Below, one piece after another: positions 18,589 through 26,946 of a stretch of DNA of 64,000 bases (the stretch's first letter is position 1; each line of letters opens with the position of its first letter). Location: assembly GCA_946887045.1 (NCBI GenBank), contig CAMPKC010000002.1, forward strand, positions 1 through 64,000. The letters run 5' to 3'. The notes beneath the pieces were generated by a model. It had not been told where the DNA came from. It worked only from the letters and a program-made list of their open reading frames with translations, and ran no database searches. The position numbers were made by a program, and so were the translations under genes. The DNA is from an uncultured Sphingobacteriaceae bacterium (GTDB taxonomy: Bacteria > Bacteroidota > Bacteroidia > Sphingobacteriales > Sphingobacteriaceae).

Positions 18589-19035
18589 ATGAAACTAGTA
18601 GCCATTGTCGTTATCCTAGCCACGTTTGCGGCCTGCAACAACGACTCAAAAATGAATAATCAACTTAAGGAACAAGCCTTAAAACAGGTTAGAGACAGCA
18701 TTAGGCTAGACAGCTTCCAAAGGGCTGAAGCCAGAACAATCGAAATAGCCCAGGAGAAAGAGCACCTTGCTCTGGAAAGCTCCAGATCATCTTCCAATTC
18801 TCAGCCCACCTATGTGAAGGGCGTTTCGGAAACTTATACCAATACTCAGCCAGCCAAAAAAGGATGGAGTAAAGCGGCGAAAGGCGCGGCTATAGGTGCA
18901 GGTGCAGGCGCGGTTACAGGTGTAATCGTTGACAAAAAAGACGGTCGTGGCGCTGTTGTAGGCGGATTGGTTGGCGCCGGAGCCGGCTATGTAATTGGTC
19001 GCTCGCAGGATAAGAAAGACGGAAGAGTTGACTAA
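18589..19035 (+). CDS. Glycine-zipper lipoprotein
   Basis: This 148-residue protein has a signal peptide with lipobox (TFAACN, Cys16) and a charged helical middle. A C-terminal glycine zipper follows (AAKGAAIGAGAGAVTG...GAVVGGLVGAGAGYVIG, about 97-138), as in YMGG/OmpA-type envelope lipoproteins. Such segments insert in or pack on membranes. It may protect the envelope or affect its rigidity; the role is inferred. A terminator follows immediately. The 296 bp upstream hold no recognisable gene. Confidence 0.7.
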   Translation: MKLVAIVVILATFAACNNDSKMNNQLKEQALKQVRDSIRLDSFQRAEARTIEIAQEKEHLALESSRSSSNSQPTYVKGVSETYTNTQPAKKGWSKAAKGAAIGAGAGAVTGVIVDKKDGRGAVVGGLVGAGAGYVIGRSQDKKDGRVD

Positions 19036-19061
19036 AAATAGCTGAAATTTTATATAAATGG

Positions 19062-19095
19062 AAGAGGTGTGGCAGATCGCCTGCGCCTCTTTTCC
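19062..19095 (+). terminator. Terminator after the glycine-zipper gene
   Basis: An 11-bp stem (19062-19072 with 19081-19091, including three G-U pairs), 8-nt loop and T-rich tail TTTTCCTTTT lie 27 nt after the stop codon. Confidence 0.75.
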
Positions 19096-19198
19096 TTTTC
19101 AGGCGGCTTGATGTCCGTAATTATGGATATCTCGTCATTTAACATTTTTCATTGGGAATCTCATTCCAATAATCATTAAATTACAAAAAATAACAAAC

Positions 19199-19513
19199 AT
19201 GATAATTCAATTTAATACAGATCATAACATTGAGGGAAGCGACCGTCAGAGCGCTTATTTTAGTTCAGCGATAGCCGAGGCATTAGGCCGGTTCAGCAGT
19301 CACATAACCAGGATTGAGGTTCATCTATCAGATGAGAACGGGAGCAAAGAGGGTAAGAATGATCAGCGATGTATGATTGAGGCTCGCTTGGAAGGATTGC
19401 AGCCGGTTGTGGTAACGACTAAAGAAGATACGATTGAGCTGTCGGTTAAGGCTGCTACTGATAAAATGAAGGCTTCGCTTGATAAGATTATCGGCAAGTT
19501 GAAAGAGCATTAA
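19199..19513 (+). CDS. Short ribosome hibernation factor-like (HPF/RaiA) protein
   Basis: The 104-residue protein matches the short HPF/RaiA fold: IQFNTDHNIEGSDR at the N-terminus, HITRIEVHLSDENGSK, an EARLEGLQPVVVTTKEDTIELSVKAATDKMKASLDK helix-strand-helix pattern. Family members bind the 30S subunit and stabilise idle ribosomes. The N-terminus lacks the usual ISGRHIE-type opening, so it could be a diverged paralogue. An imperfect palindrome ATTGGGAAT/ATTCCAAT (19151-19170) sits 30 nt upstream. A strong terminator follows. Confidence 0.7.
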   Translation: MIIQFNTDHNIEGSDRQSAYFSSAIAEALGRFSSHITRIEVHLSDENGSKEGKNDQRCMIEARLEGLQPVVVTTKEDTIELSVKAATDKMKASLDKIIGKLKEH

Positions 19514-19523
19514 TAACTTCCTC

Positions 19524-19557
19524 ATCTTGTTGGTGGCAGCATCAACAAGATTTTTTT
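19524..19557 (+). terminator. Rho-independent terminator of the HPF-like gene
   Basis: A 9-bp stem ATCTTGTTG/CAACAAGAT with a 10-nt loop is followed by TTTTTTT at 19551-19557, 11 nt after the stop codon. Confidence 0.85.
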
Positions 19558-19642
19558 CTCTTAAAAAGTTCATCAAATTTATCCCGGTTCTCCCAATAAT
19601 GTACCGATCTTAGCGAATCTTCTCACCGGAAGTAAACCGACA

Positions 19643-20374
19643 TCAACAACCCGGCAAACCAAATATATTACCGAATGGATCATCCAAATGGAGATGAAGT
19701 TTGATTCCTAAATCCTCTGCCAGTGGACCAGTTTTACTTTTGAAGTATTCCAGATTGTGGCTTAATTCTTCGTTGCTAATATTTGAATAAGCTCCTATTA
19801 AATCATTAAGCTTTTCAAAAGACCTGTGATCTTCCGATTGTATTCCCTGAAAAATATTCTCTGCCAACTTTATCCTCTGAAGCTCTGAGAGACGGTTGTT
19901 CAGTAATTGTGCTTTATGTATCTGGTAGCCATTGTATTCATTTTCGGCTGAGCGTCTTTTTAATATAAACAAATCGAAGACGGCAAATGCAACCGGATCA
20001 AAAAGAGAACCCACATATTTTTCGTTGTAAACAGGGCTAAAATGGGTTCTCAATTTATGATAAACGGGGGTAAAATTATAGCATATCACATTGATCCCGT
20101 TTCTGGCAAGATTGTAAATAGATTTTAGATAATTTTCAATATAGACATCCCTGTATTTACCATTTCTTTTTATCTCTTCGTGCAAGGGTAAATTGTCAAC
20201 TATCCTCCACTCCCGCCCTTCATCAAATAATCTTAATTTAGCAGCTCTTATTTCCTCTTCGGTCCAGAGAGATCCTACGGGAATATTTTTTAGACTTTCT
20301 ACACTCCCCCCTCGGTCTTCATATATCAGCTCCGAATGATACGGAGAGCATACATATTCACTTATTAAAGACAT
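19643..20374 (-). pseudogene. C-terminally truncated mannonate dehydratase (UxuA) homologue
   Basis: The 243-residue product aligns by eye to the N-terminal ~60% of UxuA. Matching segments are NIPVGSLWTEEEI, LPLHEEIKRNGKYRDVYIENY, GINVICYNFTPV, EELSHNLEYF and LHLHLDDPFGNIFGLPG, equivalent to the family HPDDPP..GLPR. It stops right there, although family members run to about 350-400 residues. The missing part carries the metal-binding Cys, His and Asp residues, so dehydratase activity is unlikely. It starts 10 nt after the thioredoxin-fold gene and is last in the fructan operon. Either a decayed gene or a small repurposed fragment. Confidence 0.7.
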
Positions 20375-20384
20375 AATTTTATAC

Positions 20385-20873
20385 CTATTTTAAACCCTTT
20401 AGCTGCTCCAACAACTTGCTCATTCTCTTTTCATCTTTTTCATATACTACCAGCCTCTTAAACTTGTCGTATAAAAAAACTGAGGGATATTTAAGTGGCT
20501 GAAACCGAGGGATAAATTCCTTGTTCAGATCTTGCAGGATAGTCACATTGGTTCTTTTTAATAGCTCCGGACCATATACTTTCATGAATCTCATGACCTG
20601 ATCTCTTCCGTCGAGCGAGACCAGGAAAACAGATATTCCGTTTAGTTCCTGAGAATGCTCGGACAAATAGCCGATGGCAATTCTGCAATGTGAACAGGTG
20701 ACATCAAAAAAACTAAAAAACGATGGCCTGCCTTCCGGGATTTGCCTGGTTGAAAACCTTGAACCATCCAATTCATAAAAAGTACAGTCGGGTATTACTT
20801 TAGCAGGAGTTTGGCCTGAGGTCCGGCTAATGAGGAGCACCAAAAACATAAGTAATACCGACCGTCTTTTCAT
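20385..20873 (-). CDS. Exported thioredoxin-fold (TlpA/AhpC-like) protein
   Basis: This 162-residue protein has a signal peptide (MKRRSVLLMFLVLLISRTSG) and a thioredoxin fold with active-site TCSHC (Cys60, Cys63) after FFSFFDV. A cis-Pro region follows (LKYPSVFLYD). Such proteins reduce or oxidise disulfides in the periplasm or handle peroxides. It lies 8 nt downstream of a GH32 gene and upstream of the UxuA-like fragment, so it is transcribed with the fructan operon. Its link to fructan use is not evident; maturing Cys-containing PUL enzymes is one possibility. Confidence 0.8.
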   Translation of the reverse strand: MKRRSVLLMFLVLLISRTSGQTPAKVIPDCTFYELDGSRFSTRQIPEGRPSFFSFFDVTCSHCRIAIGYLSEHSQELNGISVFLVSLDGRDQVMRFMKVYGPELLKRTNVTILQDLNKEFIPRFQPLKYPSVFLYDKFKRLVVYEKDEKRMSKLLEQLKGLK

Positions 20874-20881
20874 TATATACG

Positions 20882-22396
20882 TTACCAGATAGATTTAACT
20901 TTAAATAGTTGTAACTGGCCAACCTTAGGATCAGCGGAACTCAATTTTAATTTATTGAGAGCAGAACCGGGGAAGAAAACATCAGTAAATACATTGAGCC
21001 CATTGTCCGCAAAAACTTCTATCGACGCGGCATCTACAAATAACGTCAGGTCAATATTACCTGATGCTGAAATACGTGGAGCCAGGTGCTTCTTTGCGAA
21101 ACCCGGTTCAAAGTCCGACTTACCAGCTTTGGTTCTGTCAATGAAATATTGATTGGAAGCCTTCTCATAACCCAGCACTAATTCTTCATCGTCTTCATTA
21201 GAAAGCACTATAGAAAAATCATCCGCAGGCAAGGAGAGATTCAGTTTGAACTTCCCTCCCGTTTGTTTAACCTGATCAGACAGATCAATCTCCTTATCAA
21301 CCGTCAAATTTTTTTTATCAAAAAACAGATCGGTGATCTTATCCAATTCCTTTACTGGTGTTGAGCTTAGATAATATTTGCCGTTAAGCTGTTGTAAACC
21401 AAGTTCGCGGGGCAAAGTTGCAGCTCCACGCCAGGCATCGGTTGGCACAACCTGGGCATACTGCCAGTTATTCATCCATCCTAAAAAAACTTTACGGTTT
21501 CCGGTGTTAGACCATGTTATTCCGGCATAATTATCTGTTCCGTAATCGATCCATTTAGTTTCTGTAGAATGCGGAGTAAAGGTTTTACCGTCAAAATCGC
21601 CGGTAAAATACTGGGTTGCAGAACCTCCGTTCGGTCCTCCGGGATTTATACTTACAAGCAGCACCCAGATTTTCTTTCCATTATACTCCAGAGGAAAAAG
21701 ATCAGGACATTCCCAAACGCCACCATGGGCACCAAAATCTTTCCCAAGATCACTTTCGCGGCTCCAGTTTTTTAAATCCGGAGAAGAATAAAATGTCACC
21801 CGGTCTTTGGTAGCCAGGGTCATAATCCACTTCTTCCCTTCTTCAAACCACATCACCTTAGGATCTCTGAAATCTACAATTCCAGGATTCTTAACAACAG
21901 GGTTGCCGGAGTATTTAGTCCAGGTTTTACCCTCGTCAAGACTGTAAGCCAGGCTTTGATACTGATAATCTTTACGTCCCTGCTTTTCCAGAACTGGATT
22001 ATGATGTGTGAAAATCGCTACCAGCGGAACCTGTCCGTTTTTACCAAAACCCGAAGTGTTATTGATATCCGCTACAGCGCTGCCACTAAAGATATATCCT
22101 AAACTATCCGGATACAGGGCCACCGGCTGATGCTCCCAATAAACAAGATCTTTGCTGGTAGCATGCGCCCAGTGCATAGGCCCCCAAACAGTACTGTCTG
22201 GGTAGAACTGGTAAAACATATGGTAAATCCCTTTATAATACACCATTCCGTTTGGATCATTCATCCACTTAGCCTCGGGAGAAAAATGAAATTGGGGCCG
22301 GTGTTTTTCCTGATAGGATGTCTGTGTGGCCATCTTAACTGTGCTACAGCCCGTTATAAGTGCTGCAAGTACAATAATTACACTAAATCTATTCAT
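20882..22396 (-). CDS. GH32 fructan hydrolase lipoprotein (levanase/inulinase type)
   Basis: This 504-residue lipoprotein (lipobox LITGCS, Cys17) has a complete GH32 five-blade propeller and C-terminal beta-sandwich. The nucleophile motif is WMNDPNG (Asp47), the transition-state stabiliser FRDP (Asp178) and the acid/base WECP (Glu229). It is close in sequence to the GH32 at 26947-28512: both share GPMHW, SGSAV, AHGGVWECPDLF and SINPGGPNGGS. They may be paralogues from duplication. Endo or exo action and levan or inulin preference cannot be read from sequence. Confidence 0.93.
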   Translation of the reverse strand: MNRFSVIIVLAALITGCSTVKMATQTSYQEKHRPQFHFSPEAKWMNDPNGMVYYKGIYHMFYQFYPDSTVWGPMHWAHATSKDLVYWEHQPVALYPDSLGYIFSGSAVADINNTSGFGKNGQVPLVAIFTHHNPVLEKQGRKDYQYQSLAYSLDEGKTWTKYSGNPVVKNPGIVDFRDPKVMWFEEGKKWIMTLATKDRVTFYSSPDLKNWSRESDLGKDFGAHGGVWECPDLFPLEYNGKKIWVLLVSINPGGPNGGSATQYFTGDFDGKTFTPHSTETKWIDYGTDNYAGITWSNTGNRKVFLGWMNNWQYAQVVPTDAWRGAATLPRELGLQQLNGKYYLSSTPVKELDKITDLFFDKKNLTVDKEIDLSDQVKQTGGKFKLNLSLPADDFSIVLSNEDDEELVLGYEKASNQYFIDRTKAGKSDFEPGFAKKHLAPRISASGNIDLTLFVDAASIEVFADNGLNVFTDVFFPGSALNKLKLSSADPKVGQLQLFKVKSIW

Positions 22397-22421
22397 ATCA
22401 AAAACTTAAAAAACCAATTAA

Positions 22422-23633
22422 CTAATATTTTATATAAACTTTAGACGCATCCCCTTCTACAAACACTTTAGTTGAGGGGACGATATTGAATATCTCTGTA
22501 CTTTCATTAACATATAATACCCTTGAACTTCTTGTATCTGAAATTTTCAGATTATGATAGCTATTATCAGAACCGCTCACAGACCGAACGGTTACAGGAT
22601 TATTGTCGGGGTTTGCCCAGTTACAGGTTACCGTATTATTGCTGATCAAATTTGAGTTTCCGGCTATCCTAATTACACCATAATCATTTGATTTACCTCT
22701 AAGCTGCCCTGTGGAATTTCTCATCCAGCAAACATTTCCGGTTATCAGGTTAAAGCTTCCCTGATTCAACTCAATCATCCCCAAATAGTAACTCTGGAAA
22801 TTATTAGAAGAAATGTTCGCATAACTGCAATTGTTTAGCTGCAGATTCACATCTCCATCAGGATAAACATGGTTACTGGTGAAGATAAAGTTTTCCTGAT
22901 TGGTCATTTTCACGGTTACTCCGCCTGGTGTTGCACCAAGCTGGCAGTTGGAGATCATGTTTTGAATTCCATTGGTCATTTCGATGCTATTACGACATTC
23001 GGAGATCCAGCATGATTTTATGATCATAGCATCGGCCGCATTTGCAACTATTCCGGTGATCAGGTTAATTCCAATTACATCCTCGATGCGGATTCCATCA
23101 TTATCCTGAAGTATATTGATTCCAACGCCTTTATGCGTTGCACCCCCTGAAATCAGCAAGTTTTTAATACTGATACCAGAGATACGATTTTTTCTTCCGT
23201 TTACGTCGGGTAAAACTGGGATATTGATTGCCATAAAAGCACTGCCTAAGATCAGCTTACTTCCGCCGCCTGGATGCAAAAGTGTCGATACCGGAACATC
23301 GACGTTGCTTCTTACGCCCGGATTGAGTCCTCTGATTGTTACAAAGTTCTTATTTATAACAATCGGCTTATTTAACAAAAACTGCCCTTCAGGTATAACA
23401 ATCGTACCTCCTGATGCCGGCAGACCGTTGATGAGATTATTGATAATATCCGAACAATCTGTCGTACCATCGCCCTTAGCGCCGTAATTAGTGATGATGT
23501 ACTCCGCTTGTTTATTGGATGCATCCGACTCCTCAGTTATATAAACTGTTTTATCTATTATTTCTGTTTTCTTACATCCTGTATTCCAAATGGACATAGA
23601 GAGAAGACACGCGAGACCTACATATTTTTTCAT
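22422..23633 (-). CDS. GH91-like inulin fructotransferase / DFA-processing lipoprotein
   Basis: The 403-residue protein is a lipoprotein (lipobox NTGCKK, Cys20) with a right-handed beta-helix. The N-terminus has NYGAKGDGTTDCSDIIN, GGTIVIPEGQF and FVTIRGLNPG. The central rungs closely follow remembered GH91 sequences: DADAMIIKSCWISECRNSIEMTNG, GATPGGVTVK, SNHVYPDGD, NNFQSYYLGMIELNQG, YGVIRIAGNSNLISNN. GH91 enzymes convert inulin to difructose anhydride III or I, or hydrolyse DFA III. The anchored location favours action on polymer. Catalytic residues could not be confirmed without an alignment. The ATG at 23633 gives the proper signal peptide. A generic pectate-lyase-like helix is the alternative. 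Confidence 0.72.
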   Translation of the reverse strand: MKKYVGLACLLSMSIWNTGCKKTEIIDKTVYITEESDASNKQAEYIITNYGAKGDGTTDCSDIINNLINGLPASGGTIVIPEGQFLLNKPIVINKNFVTIRGLNPGVRSNVDVPVSTLLHPGGGSKLILGSAFMAINIPVLPDVNGRKNRISGISIKNLLISGGATHKGVGINILQDNDGIRIEDVIGINLITGIVANAADAMIIKSCWISECRNSIEMTNGIQNMISNCQLGATPGGVTVKMTNQENFIFTSNHVYPDGDVNLQLNNCSYANISSNNFQSYYLGMIELNQGSFNLITGNVCWMRNSTGQLRGKSNDYGVIRIAGNSNLISNNTVTCNWANPDNNPVTVRSVSGSDNSYHNLKISDTRSSRVLYVNESTEIFNIVPSTKVFVEGDASKVYIKY

Positions 23634-23797
23634 CAGAATATATTTGTTTTTTAATGGAGACGAAGCTATCATGAGCATATTTTAACTCGTTTATAATTTA
23701 TTAGCTGCGTTAAAGGGAACGCTTCGCTAAGTTCATTGCTGTTGGTAAGGGGTATGCTCGTGATGGTTTCATATAATTCATTATTGGTGTTACCATC

Positions 23798-25432
23798 CTA
23801 AGGTTTATTTACAAGGATGTTAGTAAATGTGGCATTGCTGTTATCACTAAAAACTCCCCAATTTGTATTGCTTGCCCTGTAAATACGGGTGCTTAATGCT
23901 ACTTCATTGTTTACGTAAGCTATCAGCATAGAATTTTCGATTACTATCTGCACATTGTAATTGGTGTTCGGACTAAGAGCTAAGGGAACATCCGTTGTAG
24001 CTACCGTGCTTGTGGTAATTAACGAGCGGCTCGTTTTATCTAAGCTGAACCTGTTTTGAGCAGGTACAAATCGTAGACTATAAAAATCATTGGTCCCATC
24101 GCAGGCCCCTATCATAAAACCAAAATCTTTGGCAGATGCAGAGTAAGATACCGTAGCATTTATTTTATAAACGCCCAGGTTTATCGGGTCGAAAATCACA
24201 TTAGCTATGTCAAAGGAAGCAGGACTTGCAAGATTGTACGAATGTGTGCCTGCGAGCGTAGTGCTTACATTGCCGCTTTGACTTGTTTTATTAATGGCGT
24301 GCGTTCTATTTTCGAGGTAGGCTTTTTGAGTATGAGGGATAGCAACCGCTAAATCGCCATTAGCCTTGGGGAATATCTTATGTGCTACCAAATTGCCTCC
24401 CCATTTTGCTGCACCAGCATCAGAATTATTTTCCTGTGCATAGGTCCAGCCGAAAATATACCGGTCGCCCACATCATCAATTGCTGTTTTAGCGGCATAA
24501 ATTCCTTTTCCGTCAAATCTATCGGGACCAATTGGCTTATTCCATGGCCCCGTAATAGAACTGCTTGTACGGTAATACACATGCTTTGAATTGATATCTG
24601 AGAACAGCAGGTAATACATTGAGCCGCTTTTAAAGATCTCCGCTGTTTCGAGCATGAAGAAATTATCAGGACCGCCATCATAAAGCACGCCCTCGTAAGT
24701 CCAGCCGGTCAGATCGATCGAAGTATAATAAGCAACTACGCCTTTCCAGGTTCCGTTTAGGTTTTTACGGGCTGAAATGATCATATAATACTTCGCAGTG
24801 GCTTCGTCATAAATTACATATGGATCTCTGAAATTATCGTTCTGATCATAACCTTCGCCCACAGGAGCATACAGCGTATTGAAAGAACTATTTTTAGTAA
24901 AGTTTGAGTTTAAGGAGGAGGAAGTTGCCAGCATAATCCCTTCTTTAGAGCTTACACACCCGGACGGATAATTGGGATTATGACCAGTATAGAAAGCATA
25001 AAAGGTAGAATTCCTTTTTATAATTGCACCTGTGCCCAATGCATAGTCCTGGTTGCAAGGCTGGGTGCTGCAGCTCAATATTTCACCTTGCGAAAGACTT
25101 GAGTACTGATAAAAATTCTTTGTTTTTAAGCCATACCATGGGTGTCTTTTATGTGTTGCGTCGTTCCAGATATCTTTCAGAAAAAACACATTGAACTCTT
25201 TTGATTCGCTATCAAAATACGGCATCACATCACCGATACGCACAGCATCATCTGTAAGGCGGTAGATACGGTAATCCGTTTGTTCTGATTGTGCGCATTT
25301 AAGCGTAGAACCGGCAGGCTTACTTTCGGAACCAGATATTAGCGTTGACGTATCTTTTTCTGATTTACATCCGCACACAATTGAAAGGGATATACCACCC
25401 ACAAACAATGCTTGTACTATCATTTTTCTCAT
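23798..25432 (-). CDS. Divergent GH32-type lipoprotein
   Basis: This 544-residue lipoprotein (Cys22) has a GH32-like propeller and C-terminal sandwich but diverges from the other GH32s. In place of WMNDPNG it has DVMPYFDSES (candidate nucleophile Asp74), keeps FRDP (Asp203) and has METAE (Glu262 as acid/base candidate). It carries an unusual KRHPWYGLKTKNF region and extra cysteines (CSTQPC). It belongs to a Bacteroidota GH32 clade and could act on short fructo-oligosaccharides or difructose anhydride; specificity is speculation. Confidence 0.75.
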   Translation of the reverse strand: MRKMIVQALFVGGISLSIVCGCKSEKDTSTLISGSESKPAGSTLKCAQSEQTDYRIYRLTDDAVRIGDVMPYFDSESKEFNVFFLKDIWNDATHKRHPWYGLKTKNFYQYSSLSQGEILSCSTQPCNQDYALGTGAIIKRNSTFYAFYTGHNPNYPSGCVSSKEGIMLATSSSLNSNFTKNSSFNTLYAPVGEGYDQNDNFRDPYVIYDEATAKYYMIISARKNLNGTWKGVVAYYTSIDLTGWTYEGVLYDGGPDNFFMLETAEIFKSGSMYYLLFSDINSKHVYYRTSSSITGPWNKPIGPDRFDGKGIYAAKTAIDDVGDRYIFGWTYAQENNSDAGAAKWGGNLVAHKIFPKANGDLAVAIPHTQKAYLENRTHAINKTSQSGNVSTTLAGTHSYNLASPASFDIANVIFDPINLGVYKINATVSYSASAKDFGFMIGACDGTNDFYSLRFVPAQNRFSLDKTSRSLITTSTVATTDVPLALSPNTNYNVQIVIENSMLIAYVNNEVALSTRIYRASNTNWGVFSDNSNATFTNILVNKP

Positions 25433-25476
25433 CTTATCTTTCTGTCTATATTAACCCAATTGCTATACCTTACCCT

Positions 25477-26907
25477 TTACCATATTTTTGAAAGTTCATG
25501 AAATTCCATGGAAACCAACTTAATGTCGCCATCGGTAAATAGTTCCAGATATTTACTCTCCGGAGAAAAGGCAAATTGCTCTGAATAGGAATACACACCC
25601 TGGTTGGCAAATACTTCCAACTGTCCCCAATCAACCAGAATTCGAAGTTTAATCCTGTTCTGTGCATCTGGTTTAAGTTCTTCGTCAAGTAAAACCTGAC
25701 TTTTCACATGGTATGCTATTGTTTTGTTAGCAATCTGAAATCCGAATTTTGAAGCCTTTGTATCCGTTAGATCGAATTCGGCGATTATTTCAAATTTCTT
25801 TGATTCTATATTAGATAAAAGATTATTGCCGGCGCCAACTGTTTGAGTATCCCACTTTTTTTCATTTGTATACAGAGATGAAAGTTCCTGAATAGGATTA
25901 CGTGTAATACGCATTTGCCCGTCATAGCTTATCAATCCTAATGAGACCGGAAAAGTTGCATTCCTCTTCCAGATGCTTTCACCCAGGCCACCATTCCACT
26001 GATCCATCCATGCTAATTGTATAATTCGCTCATCATTATTTGGAAGGCTTCCGGCAGCGAAAGACTGAGCAGCATAGAAATCGTTTCCATGTGTCATTAT
26101 CTGAGTTTTTTGACCTTCCTCAGGTTTAAATTTCACTCCGTCGAACTGGCCAACCAGATACGACCCATTCGCATCCATTAAAACCCATTTCATATTCTTT
26201 TTATCACCGTCTAGCGGTAGCTCAAAAAAATCAGGGCACTCATAACCGAAATTGATATTGCTCAGCTGGGTCCATTTTATCAGATCCGATGATCCGTAAA
26301 AAGTAGTTCCGTTTTCATAGATAGCCATTATCCATTTCCCGCTTGGCTTGTGAAAGATCACACGAGGATCTCGGGGATCTGCACTTTTTGTAAGATTAGC
26401 TACCGGATTTTTCTTGTAATCATGCCAGGTTCGACCCGAATCAACCGACCAGGAAAGACATGTACCTACTCCGGTACCTGTATAGACGGCGACAATTGCT
26501 TCCTTTGTTGTACCTGTAATTCGTTTTGACATTTGGCCTGAAACCACTACAGCACTGCCCGAAAACACTTCGTCACCAGAAACATTTCTCACAGCCTCCT
26601 TTTGGAGATCTGATTTTTGGGGGATCAAAGCAACTCCTTCATCTTTCCAATGTATCAAATCAGTAGAAGTAGCATAACCGCCATGTCTAACAAATTCACC
26701 CCATTGGTATATCATATGATATTTTCCACCCTGGTAAACTAATCCGTTTATATCATTCATCCACCCGGTTTTAGGGCTGAAATGATATTGTCCGCGATAA
26801 TTCTCGTTGTAAGTGATATCCTTCGGGTGCGGAATAAACTGCGCCACAGCGCTTATGTGAATGCCGACAAAAAGCATCTGTAAGATATATAGTTTAATAT
26901 TTTTCAT
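25477..26907 (-). CDS. GH32 fructan hydrolase, periplasmic or surface
   Basis: The 476-residue enzyme has a signal peptide without a lipobox (cleavage near AVAQ), so it is probably a soluble periplasmic protein. Motifs: WMNDING (Asp52; Ile replaces Pro), ADPRDP (Asp180) and YECPDFF (Glu223). The shortened loop after the first motif (IYQWGEFVRHGGY) differs from the two longer lipoprotein GH32s. A periplasmic exo-fructosidase that releases fructose for the HTCS and porter would fit, but this is inference. Confidence 0.88.
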   Translation of the reverse strand: MKNIKLYILQMLFVGIHISAVAQFIPHPKDITYNENYRGQYHFSPKTGWMNDINGLVYQGGKYHMIYQWGEFVRHGGYATSTDLIHWKDEGVALIPQKSDLQKEAVRNVSGDEVFSGSAVVVSGQMSKRITGTTKEAIVAVYTGTGVGTCLSWSVDSGRTWHDYKKNPVANLTKSADPRDPRVIFHKPSGKWIMAIYENGTTFYGSSDLIKWTQLSNINFGYECPDFFELPLDGDKKNMKWVLMDANGSYLVGQFDGVKFKPEEGQKTQIMTHGNDFYAAQSFAAGSLPNNDERIIQLAWMDQWNGGLGESIWKRNATFPVSLGLISYDGQMRITRNPIQELSSLYTNEKKWDTQTVGAGNNLLSNIESKKFEIIAEFDLTDTKASKFGFQIANKTIAYHVKSQVLLDEELKPDAQNRIKLRILVDWGQLEVFANQGVYSYSEQFAFSPESKYLELFTDGDIKLVSMEFHELSKIW

Positions 26908-26946
26908 GAATAATATTCTAAATTTTAAACCTAAAGCTCGTAGAGA

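Noticed and set aside
19151..19170. Imperfect palindrome ATTGGGAAT/ATTCCAAT upstream of the HPF-like gene
   Set aside because: Has a bulge and is short; mentioned in the gene entry only as a possible operator.
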